The position numbers were made by a program, and so were the translations under genes. Shown here piece by piece: positions 1 to 9,588 of a stretch of DNA of 64,000 nucleotides. How positions within the stretch are numbered: the stretch's first letter is position 1; each line of letters starts with the position of its first letter. Source of the stretch: Megalonaias nervosa. Its lineage: Eukaryota; Mollusca; Bivalvia; Unionida; Unionidae. The stretch lies in NCBI GenBank assembly GCA_016617855.1, contig JAECUM010091485.1, forward strand, positions 54,041 through 118,040, read 5' to 3'. A model generated the notes under the pieces. That model saw nothing but the letters and a program-made list of their open reading frames with translations, did no database searches and was not told the origin of the DNA.

Positions 1-520
1 CCCGCCCACCATGGAGCCCAACAAGAGGACACTTTCAAGTGCCATGGATACACAGATGTTATACTCAGTAGGCAATATCACCTCCCGATTCATCCCGTAA
101 GATATACTCAGTCGGTAAAATTACCTCCCGATTGACCCGTTAAGCCACCGCCTTCTAGGAAGTCTTCTAAGACTTGGGAAAGGGAAAGCTAAAGTCATAC
201 ACTGTAAGGGCAACGGTGGTATCAACAGAGATACAAGGAGAAAGATAAAGAAAGTAAGCGAGTAAATAAAAACTTTCTAGGGTTCGGCTTGACCAGCCGA
301 TTTTGTCTAGGCCAGGCCCATTCCGATCACCCGTCCAGAAGAAGTAGAGGCAAAAGCAGTGTATTGCATCGGAAGGCCTCTGCTCAACTAACAGGATCCT
401 TTCCTCCCCGGACACGGGATGCAACCCACGGCAAACAGGTTGCCTCTACTTAGTCGCCTCTTACGACACGTAGTGAGGACACCTCGGGCCAATTCTACAA
501 CCCTGGACCCGCAGGGGGAT
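1..520. repeat. Dispersed-repeat-like GC-richer segment with an internal direct repeat
   Basis: This stretch is richer in G+C than the AT-rich DNA around it and has no convincing reading frame. Positions 60-101 and 103-145 are two diverged copies of a unit of about 43 bases, each containing TATACTCAG and ACCTCCCGATT. The 3' part (about 430-520) has the look of the end of a dispersed molluscan repeat, but I cannot name the family. It shares a 23-base word with the palindrome at 843-937. Confidence 0.35.
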
Positions 521-766
521 GTATGTTTATCAATTGTTTTGTACCGTGCGGGGGGGGGGGAGGGTACAAATTGAAAACAAAACTATTTCCTTTCTTATTT
601 GTATGGAATAATGGAACAAAATCATTGACGACATTGACAAGTAATGACTTTCAATTTACGCGCGCACACACTAACATAACTTGAAAAGTAAAGACAAACA
701 ATAAAATTAACTGGTAAGAGCTTTATATTGCAGCAATTAAACACTGAAAAAATGCTCAACATTATT

Positions 767-784
767 CTCTCTCTCTCTCTCTCT
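767..784. repeat. (CT)n microsatellite
   Basis: An uninterrupted CT dinucleotide run. Confidence 0.8.
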
Positions 785-842
785 GCTTCATGTGGAATCG
801 TGTGTGTATAATATGCAGCAGTATTGCAAACTGAAGTCTAAA

Positions 843-937
843 ATTAAATATATTTGTTATAATATCTCGTTTACTCAACTAACAGGATCCTTTCCTGTTA
901 GTTGAGTACACGAGATATTATAACAAATATATTTAAT
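843..937. repeat. Long near-perfect palindrome (45-bp arms, 5-nt loop)
   Basis: Positions 843-887 and 893-937 are reverse complements with one mismatch (GTTTAC against GTGTAC), separated by five bases. The transcript or single strand would form a strong hairpin. The inner part of the left arm and the loop repeat a 23-base word also present at 383-405. No reading frame is involved. Confidence 0.85.
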
Positions 938-1094
938 GCATATGTATTCCGTAGATTATTATCTGTTAAGTATTATTGTTTTATAAAACAATATTGATAA
1001 TTTGACCGGAAGACTTAAAGTGAGAATGTCGTTGTGCAGCTGTATAACTCTTTTAATTAGAACGGGCAAGATATGTCAGTTTGTTTTCTCAGAG

Positions 1095-1098
<4 letters not shown>

Positions 1099-1132
<34 letters not shown>
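1099..1132. repeat. (TG)n microsatellite
   Basis: An uninterrupted TG dinucleotide run in non-coding DNA. Confidence 0.85.
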
Positions 1133-1139
<7 letters not shown>

Positions 1140-1914
1140 AGTATCAAGATAGTTTGTTTAAATTTAGTTTGTTTCCTAAAACCTGTCTTACGTACTATCT
1201 AGTTGTTGTTTGAAGTAAAAGGACTTGTTCAAACTATTGTTAAGTTGGGCTGAAATGTCTCTCGAGTTGGGCCGAATTGTCTTTGGGACCAATTGACTAT
1301 AATCCAGCATAAATGATAAATCTTTCTCATCCCTCTCCCTATTCGATCTCAAGGCCTGAATCCATTTTTTTTTCCCTGGGGAAATTAAACACTTGAATGG
1401 CTAAGTTGAATAGAAGGGATAAATGTACGTCATATCCGGTTTGACACGCATAAACCACCGATTGTTTACGGAGATTACCTAATAATCTTTCATTTATAAA
1501 AGCGGAATTTAAGTCTAAGTAAACATTTTTATGGTGTGCATGCATCACTAATTAGTTTTGTTTATGAATATCACACGTTTGTATAACAATGTTCGATAGT
1601 GACCTTTAAATAAAAATTGCGAATGAAACGTGGAGCGCTGATTACTTTCTCCCTATCACAAATGCTGGAAGATTAGTGGCTCTGGTACCGATCCAAATAA
1701 GACATTCTTCCATACAAATTCAATAAAGAAAATATAAATACATCCAATGATTTAGAAAAAAGAAAATCATGTTTCTCGTATCAAATATTTCGTTGTTTTT
1801 CTTGGGCTACACAACGTTCCATTCTAGAGAACTAGCTCCTTTTGATTTTAGATGTAACACATTAACATTCTTATGTGCACTTTCATAATGTTCTAATATT
1901 AATACTGTTTACAG

Positions 1915-2063
1915 GCAGATGGCTACAATGTCGAATTGGACTTAAGCGCCATACCAAATACATCTTTCGGATTTAAAATGAAATACGGTACATCACCGTG
2001 GAAGATGAAGAGCACGAGAAATTCAATCTCGATTTCTATTAATAAAGAGGATATTTCGGCATG
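1915..2063 (+). CDS. Candidate internal exon, unknown protein
   Basis: An open frame of 49 codons plus two bases is bounded by an acceptor-like TTTACAG ending at 1914 and a GT donor at 2064. It encodes ADGYNVELDLSAIP followed by a basic stretch. The phase joins exactly to the exon at 2217: the split codon becomes Trp and the frame stays open to a stop. I do not recognise the product. It may be the 3' end of a host gene starting left of the window, or part of a transposon gene. The exon call rests on splice signals and phase only. Confidence 0.45.
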
Positions 2064-2216
2064 GTGAAAATTATTTTATTTATTAGAATCGTACAGGTGC
2101 TTGCATAAGTTTTTATGAGTAAATGCCATATTCGGTATAGTTTGACTTGGTTTACTATGTAATGCTTGTGTATTTTCGAAATTTTCTGACAAGTTCAGAC
2201 ATATTTATATTTACAG

Positions 2217-2343
2217 GCTGAACTTAAGTCAACAATTGACAGACATTTTAGCAAATGACCAGCACGATGTAGTGAACGAGTTTATGGCCAACATTGATGC
2301 TGCATCAACAGTTGCAGCGAATATCTCTTCGTTTGACATTTAG
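2217..2343 (+). CDS. Candidate terminal exon, unknown protein
   Basis: It follows an acceptor-like TTTACAG ending at 2216. The first base completes the codon split at 2063, and 42 codons follow, including the TAG stop at 2341-2343. The peptide starts LNLSQQLTDILANDQHDVV and ends in AANISSFDI. The inferred intron is 153 bases. No domain is recognisable, and the MULE remnant begins about 120 bases downstream, so the two could belong to one mobile gene. Confidence 0.45.
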
Positions 2344-2460
2344 CACCACAAAGATCTTTGACATCAGAAGAAGTAGAAATTCGCAACATTCATTTCAGTA
2401 ATATTGATGTATATGAAACACATGGGAGTCCATCTTCCATTCAAAAGAATGTGCATTTCA

Positions 2461-3149
2461 TTTTCGACAGGCCCTTTGGAGAAAGGTTCAGGAATTGGGA
2501 TTACAGGTAAACAACTTTCAGTTCACTCCTCTGAGATGCGACGTTAATATTCATTACTCTAGTTCCCATTTCGTTAGACTTTATATAGCTAGTTCAAAAC
2601 AATTTTCAAAATGCTGAAAATCACTTATAAATCATACATTTTTGGGAACTTCAATATATTGAGAAGTCAAAATATTAATGCTTTAAAAAAAAAATAAAAA
2701 AAAATAAAAAATGTATAATTCTTTCAATTGCTAACGAGGCAAAGAGTCACCTCCTTTCATCCCTACTTTTCTTTTTAATGTTCATCACAAATAATTGCAT
2801 TTTCTTTTCCAATTGTAGCGGGTCTATCAGGAACACGACAGTATGTATAAACTGCTGCGATAGGTTTTTGCGCCCCCACTATTACCAGTAGACGACATAC
2901 CACCGTCATTTGCAGTTACAAAGAAGAGTTGATCCAGAGGCTGTGAATGTCCTCTCATTCCTAAGATATGTAGAAGACAAATGGATTCACAATGACATAT
3001 GGACTGTTGATTCCTGGTCAGTTTATGGGAGAAGCATCCGAACCAATAATGATGTGGAAGGGTGGCATAATCGTCTAAACAGGAGAGCAAGAAAGGGAAA
3101 TTTGCATTTCTATCTCCTCATAACTTTATTTTATAAGGAAGCCAGATAA
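2461..3149 (+). pseudogene. MULE-type (Mutator-like) transposase C-terminal remnant
   Basis: A short exon-like piece (2461-2506) reads FRQALWRKVQELGLQ, a typical MULE transposase motif, and ends at a GTAAAC donor. The frame resumes after TTGTAG at 2818 with an in-frame stop and a frameshift, passes through PPLLPVDDIPPSF, and then runs open at 2910-3149 with WSVYGRSIRTNNDVEGWH. That tryptophan- and NNDVEGWH-rich block is characteristic of MULE/FLYWCH-associated transposases. The stop and the shift show it is dead. It could be a domesticated gene fragment, but the lesions argue against function. Confidence 0.65.
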
Positions 3150-4185
3150 ACTGTATCTGTAGTTAGTTTGTTGCAAGAGAGGAAGATAAGATGACATCAA
3201 AAGAAAAAGGCAACAAAAGTTCAGGGTCGCCTTATCAAGTTATGGGAGAAGTATGGAAACCACCAATTCAGCACGAACACCTTGCTTAAATGCTGTGCCA
3301 TATTGTATGAAACATGTTGGACATAGCAACATGCCTTGTGCGTTGTCCATTAATGAGTATAGATATATCCATCTTAGTACCAAGTGCATGCCATTCGTTT
3401 AAATAAACGATTATGCCTTTGAACTCTTGTGGACTTATTTTAAACAATATCAGAATTGTACATCAGACAAAACAGAAAACATAAACTCATTTATTGCAAA
3501 TTGCCATCACCGAAATGTAAAATTACCAAGTTGCAAAACTTATACTTAAGTAAATAGTATTTATATTTGTATTTCAAATTCATATATAGTAATTGATGCT
3601 TTACTTCAGTAAATCTTGAAAATTTTAAATCGACTAGAGAAGATATTCAGGTAAAGTAAATGCACTCCAAAAGATTCTGATGTATTCAGTATGCAGTCTT
3701 ATCTTTATTATTTTTAGCAGGCTTTGTATGCTTCTTGAGATAAATAAATTAAAAAAGATAAGAAAATCATAGTAACTGTTTAGAAGTATACTGTTGCACA
3801 TCATAATTTGACAGTTCTACTCTGTCATGATATGTAATTTTGATTTGAGATGTGTGTCCATTTAAACATGCAAATACATGCTTAATATTTCGAAAATAAA
3901 CATCTGAAACCAGCTTTTATATCTCTTTACTGTTAATTACAATTTTCATTCCTCGCCCCTCATTCATATCGATGACTGAAAGTAAAGCGTCACTCGAGGG
4001 TGTAAAAAATCGAGACAATGAAACACTATTTTGGGGATAACTAAATACAAAGTGTAAATTTTCAAACTTGAAAATAATGCAATCTGGGGTTAAGTGTTTC
4101 CTATAGAGCAAAAATGTACACCTATATTCTAGTCACGTTTACTTTTTAAAAATGTTTTTCGATTTCCTTTCTTTTCACTTTTCCT
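3150..4185. other. No recognisable gene
   Basis: AT-rich sequence with only short chance frames. I see no domain, RNA or repeat that I can support. Confidence 0.5.
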
Positions 4186-4725
4186 TCAAATAATCGACGG
4201 AGAATTATTGTCGCATACGGTTTCATCGAATAATACCTTGATATCATCTTTAATATCAGACATCCCGAAGATTTTATCTTTCCATATAATTTTAACGGGA
4301 TAAATTTACCATCCGGAGTGATATTACAATCGGAACAGCTACAGCATCGACTATGTCAGCTTGTATTGCTCTCCAAAGCTGAGAACTCTTATAATTTGGA
4401 ATATCTCCTTTGTATATTCGTGTAATTTATCAGCCGCGCACTTAGATATCTTATCCCGACGATATTAAGAGTACCAGCAGCGCCGGTTATAATGGCAACA
4501 CCAATTCCTATTACAGGTGCTATTATGCATGTAGCTGATAACACTCCAATTATAGTTACTGTTCCAGCGACTACAGCGGATGCAGAGTATACAATTATGT
4601 CAGTAAAAACGATACGTCTGCGGTATTTTTTTTTCTCTATACTCATCAAGGATATTTTTCAGTTGGGTCTGCAACAAACATGCTTGCTCGAAACTGAAAC
4701 GTTGAACGACAATCGATTGGTTCGT
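4186..4725 (-). pseudogene. Remnant of the element's two-TM membrane protein gene
   Basis: Read on the minus strand, this stretch matches the intact protein at 10714-11256 throughout. It has NQSIVVQR then TQLKNILDEY near the start, a run of basic residues, IIVYSASAVVAGT and further hydrophobic residues, and KIFGMSDIKDDIKVLFDE near the end. The start codon position reads ACG instead of ATG, and at least one frameshift separates the N-terminal part from the hydrophobic part. It lies just downstream of the fibre remnant on the same strand, the order seen in the main element, so both come from one older, inverted copy. Confidence 0.75.
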
Positions 4726-4744
4726 TATATAAATTGGTAATAAT

Positions 4745-5160
4745 TTAAGTAGGTGGTAGTTTAGCGATGAATTCAATATACCAATAGTACAACACGGCGA
4801 GGCCTTCTCCTTCGGGTTCCACCACAAATGTTTCCTCGTCGTTTTGCTTCAATATCACTAACATGGATCCAGAAGATCCGCTTGACGGAGTCAGGACTGG
4901 TGAACTCCTTGAAATTGTGACATTGTAAATGTTGTAGCGCCGAGTACTGAGAATCGTTATATGCTGTTAACCGTAGTGGTATGTTTGATGGATTTATTGA
5001 GTGGTGTCCATAATGCTGATCCAGACACTACTGCTTATACTACATCATCGGTACTTATTTATGTCAGAGTTTCATGTTGATGACTGCTGGACTCCAACAA
5101 ATTCATTGATGGCCCTATTTGTGTTTCTACTATTTTTATGATATCAATAAAGATATCAAT
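4745..5160 (-). pseudogene. Remnant of the element's fibre-like gene (C-terminal part)
   Basis: The minus strand shows pieces collinear with the C-terminal third of the fibre-like protein at 9589-10704: VVSGSALWTPLNKSIKHT against VASGLGVWTLQDNNLKHT, then NDEETFVVEP and YYWYIEF, ending at a stop at 4745-4747. A fragment with NEFVG near 5110 extends the match upstream. In-frame stops and shifts are present. The trace fades about 90 bases before the left terminus of the main element, which suggests that the younger element landed in or beside this older gene. Confidence 0.65.
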
Positions 5161-5249
5161 CATAATCTGAACCATTTATATTCCATTTTTGTGCCACCAT
5201 TATGAGATCATTTCAATAGTCATTGACTCGGTTTCTTACTATCAATTGA

Positions 5250-5512
5250 AGCAGCAGTAGAGCTGAACAGACCACTTGGCTGAGACCTTATTTATAAAAA
5301 ATAAAGGTTCCTATAGGGGCTGAAAAAAAGGTCAATAACATAAACCGAACCTCCTAACTTTTATTATTACCATATAGTTTGAAAAACGGATAATAAATCG
5401 TTTGGGTTAGCTCATTTCCATTACTTTTTGTTGACGTATTTTTTTTCAGATTTTTATGCGATTCGTTTACTCGCGGGTCACTCAATTTTTGTCGTTCAGC
5501 TCTACTGCTGCT
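5250..5512. repeat. Left terminal repeat of the Polinton/adintovirus-like element, with self-complementary ends
   Basis: The segment starts AGCAGCAGTAGAGCTGAAC (5250-5268) and ends with its perfect reverse complement (5494-5512). It is a diverged inverted copy of the right terminus at 20894-21088. Shared blocks include GAGACCTTATTT just inside the outer arm and GGTCACT.AATTTTTGTC just before the inner arm. A smaller palindrome, CCTTATTT...AAATAAAGG, sits near 5288. No six-base target-site duplication is evident next to AGCAGCAG at both ends. The inner arm lies 34 bases before the first gene. Confidence 0.8.
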
Positions 5513-5546
5513 ATGAATTAAACAGCCATTATAGATATTATCAATA

Positions 5547-6743
5547 ATGAGTATTGAAGAACCACACTCGGCTAAATTAGCTCGAGAGCGACTAGAGGCA
5601 ATGAAAAAATATCTACCTGTTCGTGATTCTGTTAAGCAACAACTACAATCGCGTCAGGAATCTCAAGTTAAATTTGAAGAGGATACAAAAAAATTATTTA
5701 AACCTATCACTGAGACCACTAAAGGTATTCTACCTGTGTTAGAGAAAACCGCTGAAGCAACTGGAAAAATAGCAAGAAGAACAAAAAAGACAAAAGAAAT
5801 TTTACGTGAACTTCCAGCCGAAATAGCTGCTGCGATGCCAGTCCAGGAAATACCTGAGGATGAAAATCAACCTGAAGGTGCTGAAATAGGTGATATAAAG
5901 GAACGTCTACCAGAACAAGAAGAAAGAATTAATATGAATAACAAATTTATCGAAGGTGCTATTGATTATATTAAAAATATTAAAAATCCAGGAGATTTAG
6001 CTGTGATTGCTGTGAAAAGTTTCAATGATCGAAAACATTATTTAAAATCTGAATATGCTGATAAACCTATAAGTCGTAATAATTGGTACAAATGGATATT
6101 TCGCATACACTATGACGTTGATCAGGCTAGAAATAGTGATCCAAAATTTATTGAGTTTTTTCATACAATAGATAATTATATTACCTTCATGCAATTACCG
6201 CCAGAACAACAACAAATACAACAATATCAACAACAATATCAACAACAACAATATCAACAACAACAAGAACAACAAAAACAACAATATCAACAACAACAAG
6301 AACAACAAAAACAACAAGAACGACAAAAAAAGAAACAAGAACAACAACAAAGACAACAACAAAAACAACAAAAAACACCAAAAACATTTGAGCAATCACT
6401 TCGTGATTATCCAGAATTACCAAAGACACCATCGAAACCAATTAAAAAAACACCACCGAAACCAATTGAGGAGGAAGAAGAAGAATATATTCCGTCAGAC
6501 ACCTCTCCTGGCGCAACTGGAAGTGGTTTAGGGAGTGGTTTTATTACTTGTCCCAATAACGTTCTTGCTGATGTCGATCGACTAGAAATCCTCATTGGAG
6601 GAAAACGAGCTGGTAATAATTCTCCAGAAATCATTAATGAAGCAGCTGATATTTGCAAACGATTATTTACAGGCGGTATCATGGATATTAATGTATATCG
6701 GTCTCTCATTAACGAAATCGCCGATGAGTATCATAGTGACTAA
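5547..6743 (+). CDS. Q-rich virion-associated-type protein (398 aa)
   Basis: This is the first gene inside the left terminus. The N-terminal 130 residues are highly charged and helical in character. A globular-looking middle (about 140-215) carries NNWYKWIFRIHYDVDQA. Residues about 218-275 are almost pure Gln with Lys and Tyr, encoded by a CAA-type repeat. The C-terminal block includes GSGLGSGF, LIGGKRAGNNSPEIINEA and a short helix to the end. A C-terminal block of this kind (RAGN.. NE) recurs in proteins of related animal elements, to my recollection; the exact function is unknown. The ATG at 5547 is preceded by TATCAATA, similar to other starts in the element. Confidence 0.7.
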   Translation: MSIEEPHSAKLARERLEAMKKYLPVRDSVKQQLQSRQESQVKFEEDTKKLFKPITETTKGILPVLEKTAEATGKIARRTKKTKEILRELPAEIAAAMPVQEIPEDENQPEGAEIGDIKERLPEQEERINMNNKFIEGAIDYIKNIKNPGDLAVIAVKSFNDRKHYLKSEYADKPISRNNWYKWIFRIHYDVDQARNSDPKFIEFFHTIDNYITFMQLPPEQQQIQQYQQQYQQQQYQQQQEQQKQQYQQQQEQQKQQERQKKKQEQQQRQQQKQQKTPKTFEQSLRDYPELPKTPSKPIKKTPPKPIEEEEEEYIPSDTSPGATGSGLGSGFITCPNNVLADVDRLEILIGGKRAGNNSPEIINEAADICKRLFTGGIMDINVYRSLINEIADEYHSD

Positions 6744-6778
6744 GTATGTAATTAGTGATAAAGTCACTTAATAATAAA

Positions 6779-7238
6779 ATGATCATACACAATACTCGTG
6801 GACCTACCATGGTCAGGGTAATAAACTCTCGATTACCAGTATACAAAACGACCTACGGAGATGGATTAGGGGATGTTGTTCAGGGTTTGTTTAGAAGGAT
6901 AGCTCCAAAAGCAATACCGATTGCAAAGCAACTAGGAATGAAAGCTATTGATGTTGTTCGTGAAAAAGGTATAAGCGCTGTTGGTAATCTCGCTAGTAAA
7001 GCGTTTTCAGCGATCAAAGATAGACTATCACGATTAATACGCAGACCACAAGCGACCCGACCTCAACCTGTGAAATTGGCCAGCACTGAAGTGATGCCAG
7101 CAAATGTCAGTAAAATAATAAATCAAGCCGCTAATCAAAAACTAGCGGAGTTAGCTGATATCCCGATGTCGGAAAAGGAAAAAATATAACCGCTAGTCTG
7201 ATAGCAGGAAGTGGTCTTCGAGTTAGACGAAGACGATA
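6779..7238 (+). pseudogene. Small basic virion protein (pVI/core-like), frameshifted near its end
   Basis: From the ATG at 6779 the protein carries YGDGLGDVVQGLFRRIAP, an amphipathic/basic middle with AFSAIKDRLSRLIRRPQ, and VSKIINQAANQKLAELA. The frame stops at 7189 inside an A-rich run. The +2 frame then continues with TASLIAGSGLRVRRRR to a stop at 7238. The decayed relative at 23023-23163 has IIASLAMGNGLW in the matching place, so the shifted tail is probably genuine coding sequence. Small basic proteins with a GSGL tail are typical of virion proteins in this group. A role like adenovirus pVI or a core protein is inference. An upstream GTG at 6755 is in frame, but the ATG fits the common start context. 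Confidence 0.65.
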
Positions 7239-7247
7239 ATAATAAAG

Positions 7248-8639
7248 ATGTTTAAGCGCATATCTGACCCCGCGTTTGACATGGACGCACCAGTTCTCAA
7301 AGATGAGTCTGTGCGCGATTATCAGTATTATTCTTACGACGCACGAATTCCAGATCAGCGTGGACGAATCGAACTACAGGTTCAGGATACAAGTAGATAT
7401 TTCCTACCCGCTGAAGCATTTATTGAAGTCGAAGGTGAAATTATAAATAACGCTAATCCTGCAGCACCAGTAGCATACGCCGCTGATATTATGGTTGGTT
7501 TTGTTAATAATGGTATTATGGCGTTATTTGACAGCGCTACGTACATGATTGACGGAAAAAATATTGAATCAATTCAGAAAGACGTCGATGTTGCCACAAC
7601 AATACTTGGTCTTGCGAGATACAGCGACGATTATTCAAGATCAGCTGGTTCATAAATGATGTTCTCAAAAGATGCTTCTAACCACTCTGATAACAATCAA
7701 TACAACATGAGACGACCAAGAAACTTCGCCAATAACCTTGACGCTGATGTATGGCCGGTGGTTCATGGTTCTAATCCAAATTTCAACTTAGGATTTGCAG
7801 CACGTAGAGCAATGTTGAGTGGTGGAAGAAGAGCATTTTCATGTGCAATTCCACTGTCACATATTTTTGGATTCTGTAGAAATATCAGAAAAGTCATTTT
7901 CGGAGCCAAACATACGGTTGTACTTGTACGAAAAGGCAATGATAATGATGCAATCTGGCGACCCGCTGGTGTTGGTGATGGTATAGTAATACTAACAAAA
8001 CTTTCACTGTGGATGCCAGTGATGACTCCGTCAATATCTGAAGAAGACCGGTTGTTATCTTTTATGAGTCAAGGCGGTAAATCAACGTTGTCATGGTTAA
8101 CAATGACCACAGATGTTGTTCAGAGTGCAATTGATAGTTTATTTACATGGCAGATAGCTTCTCAGCAGGGTGTTTCTGCACCAAGACATATATTTATTGC
8201 GTTTCAAAATGCTGTACGAGTAAACGATCAAGCACATAGTCACATGATATTTGATAAACTCGGTGTTTCTGAGGTTTCATTAAGGATAAATGGACATCAA
8301 GAACCATCCGAGGATATATTACTGAATTTCGATCAAAACCATGTAGCACGGGCTTATCATCGATTAATGTCGTTCATGGGACGTGATCAAAATGTTGATA
8401 CTGGTTTACAAATATCGCAGTTAGATTTTACATCGCTGTATCCGATTTATTACTTTTCTCTAGAACATTTAGATTTAACAAGACAATCTGTTGTAGATAT
8501 TCATCTTCGAGCTCGTGTGGTAACAGGAGTTATTGTTAATTACAGAGCAATTGCTGTTATACTCAGCGATAAATCGATGTTACTCGAAGGTGTTGGTGGA
8601 CGAATGAGAGTTATTGATGCTCCAGTAGAAAACATGTAA
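7248..8639 (+). pseudogene. Hexon-like major capsid protein (double jelly roll), one in-frame stop
   Basis: One frame of 463 codons is interrupted by a single TAA at 7653-7655. The N-terminal part (135 aa) has MDAPVLKDE and DTSRYFLPAEAF. The C-terminal part (327 aa) begins with two ATGs directly after the stop and carries CAIPLSHIFGFCRNIRKVIF, then VVLVRKGNDNDAIWR and LDFTSLYPIYYFSLEHLDL, ending RMRVIDAPVENM. The IPL.HIFGF block followed by a conserved NDAI is what I associate with the adintovirus/Polinton hexon. Length fits that family. The gene begins 9 bases after the preceding gene's shifted tail. A decayed copy is at 23180-24445. Confidence 0.8.
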
Positions 8640-8662
8640 TTAGATCGTTCATAATATTAATA

Positions 8663-9160
8663 ATGTCATATCATCACGTTAGTGTGAGTCTGACTCCTGG
8701 TCAGATTAAAAAGCTGCAATCAGCATCAAAAAATAACTATGGAATAAAAATATCGCTAAAGCGAGAACAGATGACCGGTGCAAATAAACTATCGTTGACC
8801 GAGCGTCAGTTCAAAAACTTCAATGATGCTAAAAAATCAAATAAAGGCGTCAAACTTAATCTTTCTGCGGGCGCCATCAAAGACATCGCTAAATCGGGTG
8901 GTATATTTCCACTTCTCGCAGCTATACCAGCTTTAATAGCAGCTGCAGCCCCAGCTGTTGCAAAAGCAGTTGCATTAGGTACTGTTGGAACAGCTGCTGG
9001 AATGGTGTTAAAGAAAGTAACCGGACAAGGAATCAAAAAAAAGGGAAGAGGTTTAAGATTACCAGGAACCCCACATTCATGGTACGGAAAAGGCCTAAGA
9101 TTACCAGGGACCCCGTATTCATACGGAAAGAGTTTAAGACTTCCCGGGACAGTTTACTAA
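8663..9160 (+). CDS. pX-like minor virion protein with LRLPGT repeats (165 aa)
   Basis: Residues 1-75 contain two related blocks of the form LT..Q...L..A...N.G.K..L. An Ala-rich hydrophobic helix at about 80-112 (FPLLAAIPALIAAAAPAVAK) could insert into membrane. The C-terminus is basic and carries three repeats of G/S-LRLPGT (about 131-165). This layout matches the small pX-type protein of adintovirus-like elements. It sits between hexon and protease and may be a protease substrate in the virion; that role is inference. It starts at an ATG in AATATTAATAATG and is intact, while a relative at 24482-26150 is broken. Confidence 0.7.
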   Translation: MSYHHVSVSLTPGQIKKLQSASKNNYGIKISLKREQMTGANKLSLTERQFKNFNDAKKSNKGVKLNLSAGAIKDIAKSGGIFPLLAAIPALIAAAAPAVAKAVALGTVGTAAGMVLKKVTGQGIKKKGRGLRLPGTPHSWYGKGLRLPGTPYSYGKSLRLPGTVY

Positions 9161-9168
9161 TATCACCT

Positions 9169-9569
9169 ATGTCCAATTTTGATTTACTTAATGCTGCTAA
9201 GCAATTAAAAATAAAAAATTTCAGAGGTGTTTTTATGCGCGATCAATTACCAAAAAAACCAAACAATATTGAAACCGGTATCATTATTCTCGATAAAACT
9301 CTGGCCCAGGCACGCACTGGGTAGGATATGCAATTGATCCACGTGGAATTATTTATTTCGATTCGTATGGATTAGCACCACCAAAAGAATTTTTAGAGTA
9401 CGTTACCGGTGATATTCCAATCTGGTATTCAACGCTACCAACACAAAAAATAACTGATCCTCCAATATGCGGTCGTGAAACCCTCGCTGTGCTTGATGCT
9501 ATATCAAACTCAACAGCACCGCCTCATAAAGTCGTGCACGCGTTCACTACACTACGTCATAACACTTAA
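9169..9569 (+). pseudogene. Adenain-like maturation cysteine protease, one frameshift
   Basis: The frame opens at ATG 9169 (SNFDLLNAAKQLKIKNFRGV) and is broken between 9301 and 9309. The second part is in another frame and runs to TAA at 9567-9569. It shows GTHWVGYAIDPRG with the catalytic His, YFDSYG with the acidic residue, and a Gln followed by PPICG with the catalytic Cys. These are the His-Asp/Glu-Gln-Cys landmarks of adenovirus-type proteases, which cleave capsid precursors during maturation. The total length of about 133 codons is short for adenovirus protease but usual for Polinton versions. Confidence 0.8.
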
Positions 9570-9588
9570 ACTGATATCAGTAAATATA

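Noticed and set aside
6187..6441. Long antisense frames rich in Val/Leu opposite the Q-rich gene
   Set aside because: They are shadows of the CAA repeat; hydrophobic composition follows from reading TTG/TGT repeats.
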